NCBI GenBank assembly: GCA_021777835.1
Contig: JAJYDC010000011.1
Span: 1 to 64,000 of the forward strand
Source: Bacteroidota bacterium
GTDB taxonomy: Bacteria > Bacteroidota > Ignavibacteria > Ignavibacteriales > Ignavibacteriaceae
DNA length: 64,000 bases
Direction: 5' to 3'
The position numbers and the translations under genes were made by a program. The notes beneath the pieces were generated by a model, which saw only the letters and a program-made list of their open reading frames with translations, did no database searches and was not told the DNA's origin. Shown in pieces: positions 52,793 through 62,264 of this stretch; within the stretch, counting starts at the first letter, position 1, and every line of letters starts with the position of its first letter.

Positions 52793-53149
52793 GTGGATAA
52801 AGTAAAAGAATTGAAATCAATTGAAGAATGGAATCAACTTAAAAAGGAATCTCAGTCAAAAAGCGATATAGTAATCTTTAAGTACAGTCCATACTGTTCA
52901 ATAAGCGCATTTGCAGAAGAGAATTTTAATTCATGGATTTCATCTTTGAATGATAGAGACGATTTAAAAATTATAAAAGTTAACGTAGTATCAGAGCGTC
53001 CTGTTAGTCAGCAAATTGCCAAGGATTTAAAAGTTGTTCATGAATCACCGCAACTAATTTGGGTAGACGCAAACTTGGGTATTAAATGGAATGCTACTCA
53101 CTACAATATAACAGAATCTGCCTTAAAAGATAAAATCAAATTAGAATAG
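52793..53149 (+). CDS. ytxJ: YtxJ-like monothiol bacilliredoxin-type protein (GTG start)
   Basis: VIFKYSPYCSISAFAEENF; QIAKDLKVVHESPQLIWV. Confidence 0.87.
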   Translation: MDKVKELKSIEEWNQLKKESQSKSDIVIFKYSPYCSISAFAEENFNSWISSLNDRDDLKIIKVNVVSERPVSQQIAKDLKVVHESPQLIWVDANLGIKWNATHYNITESALKDKIKLE

Positions 53150-53244
53150 AATAAACCTCCACTAGACTGCTGACGTTATTCTCTTTATGTGTCATTTCAA
53201 ATATGTTTTCAACATTGCAGTAAGACAGACAGCACTAGTTCGAG

Positions 53245-53688
53245 CTAGCTACGTCTCAAATAATCCCAAAGCGGCACACCTTTACTATTTCTCATCTGAA
53301 GAATAATTCCATTGGAAATAATTCTTTGAGCAATAATAATTGGCTTACCGTTATAGACTACCCTCGAACCTTCAATAACGATTTTATCATTAGCTTTAAG
53401 ACAAATATTTAAGCATTGAGTAAACCAAGTTGGGCATAAAATAGCGGTAGCGGTTTCAGTTTTAGTTTTTACAACAACCTGAATACCAAAGCACATTCCT
53501 TTACCAGGCTGGACACTATCAATACTCACAATCTCCCCTGATAAAGTATCTATAGTTTTGGTATTGAATAAGTCATTAAACTCACTACCGGATTCCCATC
53601 CGTCATTTCTACTTTGTGTTAACCCAAGATTTGAGCAAAATACAAGAAACAAAAAAACAACTGCATACTTAGAATAATTGACTTTCAT
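53245..53688 (-). CDS. hypothetical exported protein, possible OB-like domain
   Basis: signal peptide; DTLSGEIVSIDSV...NDKIVIEGSRVVYNGKPIIIAQRI. Confidence 0.6.
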   Translation of the reverse strand: MKVNYSKYAVVFLFLVFCSNLGLTQSRNDGWESGSEFNDLFNTKTIDTLSGEIVSIDSVQPGKGMCFGIQVVVKTKTETATAILCPTWFTQCLNICLKANDKIVIEGSRVVYNGKPIIIAQRIISNGIILQMRNSKGVPLWDYLRRS

Positions 53689-53702
53689 AAATAACCCCTT
53701 TC

Positions 53703-53727
53703 TCAGGCTATTTATAAATCAGCCTGA
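53703..53727 (-). terminator. hairpin TCAGGCT/AGCCTGA between the Usp gene and the downstream exported-protein gene
   Basis: 7-bp perfect inverted repeat in the 44-nt intergenic gap; no strong T tract. Confidence 0.35.
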
Positions 53728-53732
53728 ATGAA

Positions 53733-54233
53733 CTAGCCAACCCAGTTTTCAGCAAAAGTACTTCTATTTGAAGAAACTTCTTTAAGAAGAGTTGTATTTG
53801 ACTTTACACAAATTGTTGGAATTTCCGAATACCTAAAGACTTTGTTGGCAACGTTTCCAGTAATCAAATGAGAAAGCCCAGTCCAGCCATGCGAAGCAAT
53901 TACAATAAGATCCACATTGTTTTTACGAGAGTAATAAAGGATTTGTTCGTACGGTTTACCAGGAGTCAAAACTTCGATGATATCTACGCCCTGTGCGGAG
54001 ATTTTATTTATAAATCTCCTTAATTCCTCTTCGGCATCCAGGTAGCGAGATTGTTCATATCTCTTTTCGTTGAAATCATCGAGGATTTGATTTTGATTGT
54101 AAACCGGCTCAATAATGTGAAGCACATGGAGAGTTGAGTTGTTCTGTTTCGCAAGCATATGTCCGAATTCAAGAGCCTGCACAGAATTGGTCGAAAAGTC
54201 AGTAGGTACTAAGATGTTTTTGTATTCCACCAT
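53733..54233 (-). CDS. universal stress protein
   Basis: ILVPTDFSTNSVQALEFG...LIVIASHGWTGLSHLITGNVANKVFRYSEIPTICVK. Confidence 0.93.
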   Translation of the reverse strand: MVEYKNILVPTDFSTNSVQALEFGHMLAKQNNSTLHVLHIIEPVYNQNQILDDFNEKRYEQSRYLDAEEELRRFINKISAQGVDIIEVLTPGKPYEQILYYSRKNNVDLIVIASHGWTGLSHLITGNVANKVFRYSEIPTICVKSNTTLLKEVSSNRSTFAENWVG

Positions 54234-54277
54234 AGAAACCTCCTTTTTTTTTTAATTAAATTACATTCTTCAAAAAG

Positions 54278-54631
54278 TTAGACGAACAAAGTTGATAATT
54301 GTTTCGTCACCTCATTTAGGTCAAAAGGTTTGTAAATAATTGAATTTGTATACTGTCTAATAAGCTTATCAAAATCTTTAACTTGATTTTCATAGACATA
54401 AGTTAGGACAATAGGAACATTAATTTTAGCTTTTCGAAGCTCATGACATAAAATTTCTATTTTTTTAGATGGCTGCGTATCAATGATAATCATATCAAAA
54501 TTAAGATGAGCAGACATTTCTTGCAGAACGTGAAGATCTGTTGTTATAGTCACATTGTAACTATTCTGCAAATACATCAAAAAACTTAAACACATGCTTG
54601 CATCAGAGCTATATACTATAATATTTTTCAT
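54278..54631 (-). CDS. receiver-like domain protein with atypical acidic pocket
   Basis: IIIDTQPS and YKPFD positions resemble REC; N-terminal acidic pair replaced by SSDA. Confidence 0.65.
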   Translation of the reverse strand: MKNIIVYSSDASMCLSFLMYLQNSYNVTITTDLHVLQEMSAHLNFDMIIIDTQPSKKIEILCHELRKAKINVPIVLTYVYENQVKDFDKLIRQYTNSIIYKPFDLNEVTKQLSTLFV

Positions 54632-54894
54632 AACGGGTGATATTCCGGTAAATTTATGGGTGCAAAAAAAAGGTGTCGAATAATGTGCCAGATTTGCAGA
54701 TCTGTAAAGTAAAATAAATAGCCTAAAATTTATCGAAATTCGATGTTTCTAGCTAGCTACAATAAAAATGAAGAAGATATAGCGGTATTCACTTCTCGTT
54801 ATTGAAAATGAAAAAATGAAAATTTCATAGAATGAGAACAAAAAAGATGATACTTACTTGAAAAAGGCGAATAAATACATAAATATGCAAGACA

Positions 54895-56250
54895 TTAAGC
54901 CTTAATGTCAAGTTCTTTTAGCTTTCTATAAAGAGTTGAAAGTCCGACCTGTAAGACTTCAGCAGTTTTTTCCTTATCAAAATGATTATTCTCCAAGGCT
55001 TTATAAATATAATCCTTTTCAATTTTCTTTACATATTCTTCAAGCGAACCAATTTTGGAGAAATCAATTACTGGTCCTTTAGAATTAAAATTTTGAGGCA
55101 GATCATTTAAGAGAATGAAATCAGTTTTACAGAAAATAGCAGCTCTTTCAAGTGTATTTTCGAGTTCTCGTATCTCCCCTTTCCATTCATAGTTCATCAT
55201 TGAACGCATGGCTTCACTATCGATTCCCTTAATATTCTTGTTAAGTTCTTTTCTGTATTTATTTAAAAAGTGATCAGCAAGTAATGGAATATCCTCTTCC
55301 CGTTCTTTTAAGGAAGGAAGTCGAATTTCTACAATATTTAGGCGATAATAAAGATCCTCTCGAAAACGTCCGTTAACAACATCTTCTTTAAGATCCCGGT
55401 TAGTTGAAGCAATAAATCTCACATTTACAGAAATTGACGCAGTAGAGCCAACAGGGGTGTACTCTTTCTCCTGAAGAACGCGGAGTAATTTGACTTGCAA
55501 CTGGAGGGGTAATTCACTTATTTCGTCTAAAAACAAAGTGCCGCCATCGGCCGCCTTAATTAATCCTTCTTTATCTGAAATTGCCCCGGTAAACGCACCT
55601 CGCTTATGTCCAAACAGTTCGCTTTCAATTAAATTTTCCGTAATAGTTCCACAATTAACCGAAATCATGGGTTTATTTTTTCTTTTGCTGTTATAATGCA
55701 GAGCGCGTGCAACTAATTCTTTACCTGTACCACTTTTACCTGTAATTAGGACAGTAGTATCAGTATCAGCTACAGTTTGTATCATGTCAAATATTTTCTT
55801 TATTGCAGGGCTTTTACCGACAATATTTTCGAAGTCAAAATTTCGTTGTATTTCCTTCCTTAAAAGCCGATTTTCAAGAATTAGATTTCTTACTTCAAAC
55901 AGCCGTCTTATTTTTATAAGAAGCTCATCAAATTCAACCGGTTTTAATAAATAATCGCTTGCTCCATTTCTAAGAGCAGAAATAGCAGTATCCAAAGAGC
56001 CAAAAGCAGTAATAATAATTACAGAAGTCTGGATATTTAATTTTTTAATTTCCTCAAGAAGTTGAATACCTTTCATTTCAGGCATTTCAAGATCAGTCAG
56101 CACAAGATCAAAGGACTCTTCCAGCAGCCAGTTATAGGCGGCACGCCCGTTTTCAGCTTCTTGGACATAAAATCCTTCTTTTTTAAGAATAAATGAGAGA
56201 GATTCTCTAATAATATCTTCATCGTCTACAACTAAAATTCTTTCAGCCAT
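54895..56250 (-). CDS. NtrC-type sigma54-dependent response regulator
   Basis: REC + AAA+ (GKSGTGKELVARALH, ESELFGHKRGAFTGA) + C-terminal Fis-type HTH. Confidence 0.96.
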   Translation of the reverse strand: MAERILVVDDEDIIRESLSFILKKEGFYVQEAENGRAAYNWLLEESFDLVLTDLEMPEMKGIQLLEEIKKLNIQTSVIIITAFGSLDTAISALRNGASDYLLKPVEFDELLIKIRRLFEVRNLILENRLLRKEIQRNFDFENIVGKSPAIKKIFDMIQTVADTDTTVLITGKSGTGKELVARALHYNSKRKNKPMISVNCGTITENLIESELFGHKRGAFTGAISDKEGLIKAADGGTLFLDEISELPLQLQVKLLRVLQEKEYTPVGSTASISVNVRFIASTNRDLKEDVVNGRFREDLYYRLNIVEIRLPSLKEREEDIPLLADHFLNKYRKELNKNIKGIDSEAMRSMMNYEWKGEIRELENTLERAAIFCKTDFILLNDLPQNFNSKGPVIDFSKIGSLEEYVKKIEKDYIYKALENNHFDKEKTAEVLQVGLSTLYRKLKELDIKA

Positions 56251-56261
56251 ACATATTCCTT

Positions 56262-57707
56262 TTAAGGTTGAATTGGTAAAGTTATTGTAAAAGTAGTGCC
56301 TTGATTTAGTTTGCTTTCTACTTTTATGTCCCCCTGGAAACTCTTAATAATACCATAACTCACCCAGAGCCCCAAGCCGGTTCCTTTGCCTGCTTGCTTG
56401 GTTGTGAAAAATGGTTCAAATACTTTTGCTAAATTTTCTTCGGGAATACCTTTGCCGTTATCACTAAATACTATAATAACAAAATCATCAATTATTTCAG
56501 AACTGATTTCTATTCTCTTTTGCTTTCTGCTGTCTTCAAGTTCTGCAATAGCATCCACTGCATTAAGTAAGATATTAACAAAAATTTGCTGAATCTGGTC
56601 AGAAATGAGAGGTAGTAATGGGATTCTTTTATTTAATTCAGCGCTAAATTGAATATCCTTTGCCTTTGCCCCAACTTTTATAATTTCAATTGCTTCGTTA
56701 ATATTTTGATTTATATCAGTCAATTGAAGTTCATAATTTGATGGGCGAGAAAAATCAACTAAATCTCTTATAATTTTAGAAATCCTAGTAACTTGTTTTT
56801 TTATCAATTCCAGCTTTTCTTTAGCAAATTCATCGTTTGTCGATCTCTGGACTACCTGTACAAGGGCAGAAATTGAAGCAAGCGGATTGCCTACTTCATG
56901 AGCAACGCCAGCGGCTAAAGTGCCTATGCTTTCCATTTTTTGAGTATGGATTAATTGCTTTTCTAATAGTTTTTTCTCAGCAAGGTCACGATGAATGCCA
57001 AAAAAGCCAGTAACGTTTCCGTCACTATCGAGAATTGGAGAAATTAGTAATTGAGTGTAAAAGGGGTCACCGTTCTTTTTGCGGTTTTCGACTTCACCAG
57101 CCCAGACCTTTCCGGAGGAAATTGTATTCCACATTTTATCCCAGAATTTTTTAGAATGCTTTCCGCTACTGAAAATACTGGGATTTTTACCTATTAATTC
57201 TTCTCTAGCATAACCGCTTGTAGTAACAAAGGCAGGATTTACATATATCATTTTTCCTTGAAGGTCGGTAATCTGAACCGGATTAAGAGTATTTTGAGCG
57301 ACATAATAGAAGCGCATCAACTCATTTTCTTTTAACCTTTGGTCAGTGACGTCCCTTGCAGAAATAATACAATACATATTTTCGTTTGGTTGTTCCGAGA
57401 AAGGCGAGAGAAATAAGTTAACGTCAAAAATTTGACCATCAATATTAAATTTTGAAAATAAAGTCTCATTCTTATTTTCTTCGATACAATTAGTAAATAA
57501 TAATTTTGCTCTTCCAACAAATGCTGGTTCTATTAAATCGAAGAAATTTTGATGAATCAAATTCTTAGTAGTAATTTTTAGAATATCATACGCAGTTCTA
57601 TTGATATCTAGAATCTCTCCGTTCCGGGAGACAACAAAATACATATCCTGAAAATTTTCAAATAGACGAAAATCAAAATTAAACTTCTTAGTGGGAATAT
57701 TTCTCAT
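56262..57707 (-). CDS. PAS-PAS sensor histidine kinase (NtrB-like)
   Basis: [19 protein letters not shown]-box; [32 protein letters not shown]. Confidence 0.94.
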   Translation of the reverse strand: MRNIPTKKFNFDFRLFENFQDMYFVVSRNGEILDINRTAYDILKITTKNLIHQNFFDLIEPAFVGRAKLLFTNCIEENKNETLFSKFNIDGQIFDVNLFLSPFSEQPNENMYCIISARDVTDQRLKENELMRFYYVAQNTLNPVQITDLQGKMIYVNPAFVTTSGYAREELIGKNPSIFSSGKHSKKFWDKMWNTISSGKVWAGEVENRKKNGDPFYTQLLISPILDSDGNVTGFFGIHRDLAEKKLLEKQLIHTQKMESIGTLAAGVAHEVGNPLASISALVQVVQRSTNDEFAKEKLELIKKQVTRISKIIRDLVDFSRPSNYELQLTDINQNINEAIEIIKVGAKAKDIQFSAELNKRIPLLPLISDQIQQIFVNILLNAVDAIAELEDSRKQKRIEISSEIIDDFVIIVFSDNGKGIPEENLAKVFEPFFTTKQAGKGTGLGLWVSYGIIKSFQGDIKVESKLNQGTTFTITLPIQP

Positions 57708-58203
57708 AAAATAATTTATTAGATTCCTATTTCATAGCATATCTAAGCAATATAAAAGAATTTTTCAAGATTGCGATAAGCAACATACAATTTATTTACT
57801 ACCGAATGTAAAACCACTATATAAAATAATGCCAAACTTGGTTTAGTGAATGAACAAAAAAAATATAAATTTTCCGTAGAATTAATAGTATTTGAAAGTG
57901 AGAAGAATAGTAAAATATAAAGATTCCCACTTCTGCAAAGTAAAAAAATCTTCTTCCCAATGTCAAGAAATTCAACTAGAATATAGCATTAAATAATTAA
58001 AAAATTAAGTATCCGTTAATGTAATTATTAAATTTCGTTTTGGAATGAAGATTGCAGTGTAATTTTCAAAGTATTAAGATAATATTGATATTGGCAAATA
58101 GAATAGAGTAAAGATTACAGCAAACCTCCACCTAATATCGGTTGTAGTCTTTAATCTACCCTAGTAACGAATAAAAATGTTACCTCTCTTCTTAACGCCC
58201 ACC

Positions 58204-58250
58204 TTAGGGCATGGTGAATATCGATCCGCAAGTTGATCATCGTGCCCTAA
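58204..58250 (+). other. extended hairpin / possible structured RNA between the HK gene and metX
   Basis: TTAGGGCAtggtga ... tcatcgTGCCCTAA; inner stem uses two G-U wobbles only if transcribed from the plus strand. Confidence 0.4.
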
Positions 58251-58254
58251 TTAT

Positions 58255-59427
58255 TTATAAGGTATTAAAAAAGTTTTTTATAATTCTAGTAAGTTGGTCG
58301 AATTCAATTAAAAAGGCGTCATGTCCAAAAATTGAATTTATCTCTGTATAAAATGAGTGCGGTATTTTTGAAGAAATTTCGATTTGTTCATCCGGCGGGT
58401 ATAATACATCCGTTGATATACCGATATTTAATGATTTGGCTTTTATACTTCCCAAAACTTCCTTTTCGGAGCCTCTTCTAAAGCTTACATCATGCAAATC
58501 CATTGCTTTAGTAATGTACAAATAAGTATTCGCATCAAAACGCTCGACTAATTTTTCCCCCTGATGCTGAAGATAACTCTGGATTTGAAATTTATAATCT
58601 TTAGAAATTAAATTTTCTTGCTGATCAAATATTTCTCTTCCAAATTTGCTATCAAATGATGACTTTGTGCGGTAACTAATCATAGCAATTTTCCTTGCTA
58701 AGCCCAGACCGTTTAAAGGCTGCTTTGAATAATTTCCATTGTCCCAAGCAACATCATTCATAATTGCATTTCTTGCAGTCTCATTTAATGCAATTCCCCA
58801 TGCAGAATGTTTTGCGGAAGTAGCAATTGGAATAATTGATTCAACAAAATCAGGATACATAATTGCCCATTCCAAGACCTGCATTCCGCCTAAAGAGCCG
58901 CCTGCAATAGAATACAGTCTATTTACTCCCAAAGTTCTCAAAAGTTCATACTGAACTCTGACCATATCTCTAACAGTAATGACAGGAAAATCCATTCCGT
59001 AAATTTCATTTGTAGACGGGTTAAGGCTAGCCGGACCAGTAGAGCCATAACATCCGGCGAGAAAATTCGGGCATATAACAAAGTATTTATTTGTATCAAA
59101 GGCTTTACCCGGGCCAATTAATTCATTCCACCAACCAGGTTTTCCAAAATTCATTCTATTGTATTTATCGAGAAATTCATACTTATACGAATTGTTTAAT
59201 TCATTTTCAGTAATTATTCCGGCAGCATGTGAATTTCCAGTTAAGGCATGACAAATCAAGATGGCATTATCACCTGATTCATTTAGTTCGCCATAAGTCT
59301 GATAAGCAGTCGTGACACGATTTAACACTTCTCCTGATTCTAATCGAAGAGAATTCTCTTTTGGAAAAAGTTCAACGAATTTTGTGAGAGCGACTATTTC
59401 AATTTTTTCTTTCAGGGTTAATTCCAT
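58255..59427 (-). CDS. metX: homoserine O-acetyltransferase
   Basis: [34 protein letters not shown]; start revised from 59499 to 59427 (MELTLKEK) because the longer N-terminus reads through a hairpin. Confidence 0.93.
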   Translation of the reverse strand: MELTLKEKIEIVALTKFVELFPKENSLRLESGEVLNRVTTAYQTYGELNESGDNAILICHALTGNSHAAGIITENELNNSYKYEFLDKYNRMNFGKPGWWNELIGPGKAFDTNKYFVICPNFLAGCYGSTGPASLNPSTNEIYGMDFPVITVRDMVRVQYELLRTLGVNRLYSIAGGSLGGMQVLEWAIMYPDFVESIIPIATSAKHSAWGIALNETARNAIMNDVAWDNGNYSKQPLNGLGLARKIAMISYRTKSSFDSKFGREIFDQQENLISKDYKFQIQSYLQHQGEKLVERFDANTYLYITKAMDLHDVSFRRGSEKEVLGSIKAKSLNIGISTDVLYPPDEQIEISSKIPHSFYTEINSIFGHDAFLIEFDQLTRIIKNFFNTL

Positions 59428-59474
59428 TTTTTTTATTCCGAAAGATAAATAATGTTTTGTTAAAGAAGTAAAAT

Positions 59475-59499
59475 TTGGGTGAGCTTTTGGCTCACCCAA
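59475..59499 (-). promoter_or_regulatory. intercistronic hairpin between metY and metX
   Basis: TTGGGTGAGC-5nt-GCTCACCCAA perfect 10-bp stem. Confidence 0.7.
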
Positions 59500-59551
59500 T
59501 AATATTTGAGTGAAATAATTTAATTATTATGAATAAAATGTTAATTCTTTT

Positions 59552-60904
<1,353 letters not shown>

Positions 60905-60940
60905 TTATTTGATATTGTTTATTTAAGTCTTCTTTAAACT

Positions 60941-60977
60941 AAAAAAACCTCTTCGAGAAAGATTTGCGAAGAGGTTT
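60941..60977 (-). terminator. terminator of the SAM-I riboswitch expression platform
   Basis: minus strand AAACCTCTTCG...CGAAGAGGTTTTTTT, 11-bp stem plus T tract, 55 nt before metY. Confidence 0.92.
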
Positions 60978-60985
60978 ATAAGCAT

Positions 60986-61117
60986 CTTTTCTCATCTTTC
61001 CCTAAACTCCGGTAAAACCAAAGCGGGCAGGAAGTAGCACCACATTTTAATTTAATTTTGCATGGTTGCTAAGGTTTTCATCGGGCCTGTTCCCTCAACC
61101 TTTCTCGATAAGAGTCG
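60986..61117 (-). ncRNA. SAM-I (S-box) riboswitch aptamer
   Basis: minus strand CTCTTATCGAGAAAGGTTGAGGGAACAGGCCCGATGAAAACCTTAGCAACC...GGTGCTACTTCCTGCCC...GATGAGAA: matches S-box core, P1 closes with one wobble; upstream of metY-metX. Confidence 0.95.
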
Positions 61118-61149
61118 TATTTAATATTATTTTTATGTCATATATATAT

Positions 61150-61186
61150 AAAAAAGCCCTTCTCGATTCGTTACCGGGAAGGGCTT
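61150..61186 (-). terminator. intrinsic terminator/attenuator downstream of the Cys/Met leader ORF
   Basis: minus strand AAGCCCTTC-15nt-GAAGGGCTT then TTTT; perfect 9-bp stem. Confidence 0.88.
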
Positions 61187-61210
61187 AATTTCAAAAATAT
61201 TTAAATTTGT

Positions 61211-61312
61211 TTAAGCAGTGTCCTTCCTGGATGACCTACACATCATCATACAGCAGCAACACATTGCTTTGTGATTTAATTCTTTTTTAATATTTACAAT
61301 TTTGTTCTTCAT
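61211..61312 (-). CDS. putative Cys/Met leader peptide MKNKIVNIKKELNHKAMCCCCMMMCRSSRKDTA
   Basis: 34-codon ORF (33 aa plus TAA) with TGT TGC TGC TGT ATG ATG ATG TGT followed by an attenuator-like terminator and SAM-I riboswitch upstream of metY; below the size cut-off of the supplied ORF track. Confidence 0.75.
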   Translation of the reverse strand: MKNKIVNIKKELNHKAMCCCCMMMCRSSRKDTA

Positions 61313-61324
61313 AATTTCTAAAGC

Positions 61325-61353
61325 AAATTAACCATTGAATGATTTCAAGTCAA
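61325..61353 (-). promoter_or_regulatory. candidate promoter TTGACT-N17-TAATTT for the leader transcript
   Basis: spacing of 17 nt on the minus strand, just upstream of the leader ORF; no experimental support. Confidence 0.4.
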
Positions 61354-61411
61354 TAGAATTTCTAAATTTATATGCAAAATCAATAAATATGTGATCCAGA
61401 TAATAATCAAT

Positions 61412-62227
61412 CTATTCATTCTTATAGAGTTTGGAAGCCTTTTCTGCGGATGTAACTAATCCTTTGATCATCGCAGAACTGAAACCATTGTGTTCCATTT
61501 GATTTAAACCGGAGATAGTAATTCCTCTAGGCGTAGTAACTTTATCAATTTCGCTTTCCGGATGCGCATCATTGTTCAACAATAAAGAAGCTGCACCTTT
61601 AGCTGTTTGGGCAGCCATAAAAATTGCTTCCTCTGAATGAAATCCAATTTCAATTCCTCCTTGTGAAGCAGCTCTAATTGCTCTTAAGAAAAATGCAATT
61701 CCACAGGCACATAAAGCAGTAGCCGGGACCATCAGATCTTCTTCAATAATCATAGTCTTCCCTACCGAACTAAATATTTCTTCAGCAATTTTGATAGCGC
61801 CGTTAGTTTTAATATCTGATGAAATACAAGTCATTGATTCACCAATGGCAATAGCTGTGTTAGGCATAGCCCTAACAACCGGAATGTTTTTTCTCAATAA
61901 TTCCTTAATAGCCATTATACTCGCACCCGAAACCACTGAAATCACTAAATGCTTTTCTTCCTTAATTTCAGATTTAATTTCTTGAAGAATTTCATCTAAC
62001 TGCTTTGGCTGAACTGCAATAATTATAATTTCCGCATCTCTCACTGCACTACGATTATCTTGCGTAGTTATAAAACCTCGTTCCGAAAAATTCTTTATAG
62101 TATCAATTCTTCTTTTAGTTATATAAATATTAGCTTCAGTAAAAAGATTTGAAGATACTAAACCATTGGCAATTGCCTGTCCAATATTTCCTCCTCCGAG
62201 GATAGCAGCCTTTTTATACAGTTTCAT
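61412..62227 (-). CDS. proC: pyrroline-5-carboxylate reductase
   Basis: ILGGGNIGQAIANGL; VVRAMPNTAIAIGESMT; TTPRGITISGLNQME. Confidence 0.95.
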   Translation of the reverse strand: MKLYKKAAILGGGNIGQAIANGLVSSNLFTEANIYITKRRIDTIKNFSERGFITTQDNRSAVRDAEIIIIAVQPKQLDEILQEIKSEIKEEKHLVISVVSGASIMAIKELLRKNIPVVRAMPNTAIAIGESMTCISSDIKTNGAIKIAEEIFSSVGKTMIIEEDLMVPATALCACGIAFFLRAIRAASQGGIEIGFHSEEAIFMAAQTAKGAASLLLNNDAHPESEIDKVTTPRGITISGLNQMEHNGFSSAMIKGLVTSAEKASKLYKNE

Positions 62228-62264
62228 TTTATTATCCTATTTAACATAAAAATAAATATCCTAT

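Noticed and set aside
58204-58250. Hairpin as an integron attC site
   Set aside because: The arms read TTAGGGC...GCCCTAA, the opposite polarity to the attC R''/R' (RYYYAAC...GTTRRRY), and there is no integrase or cassette context.
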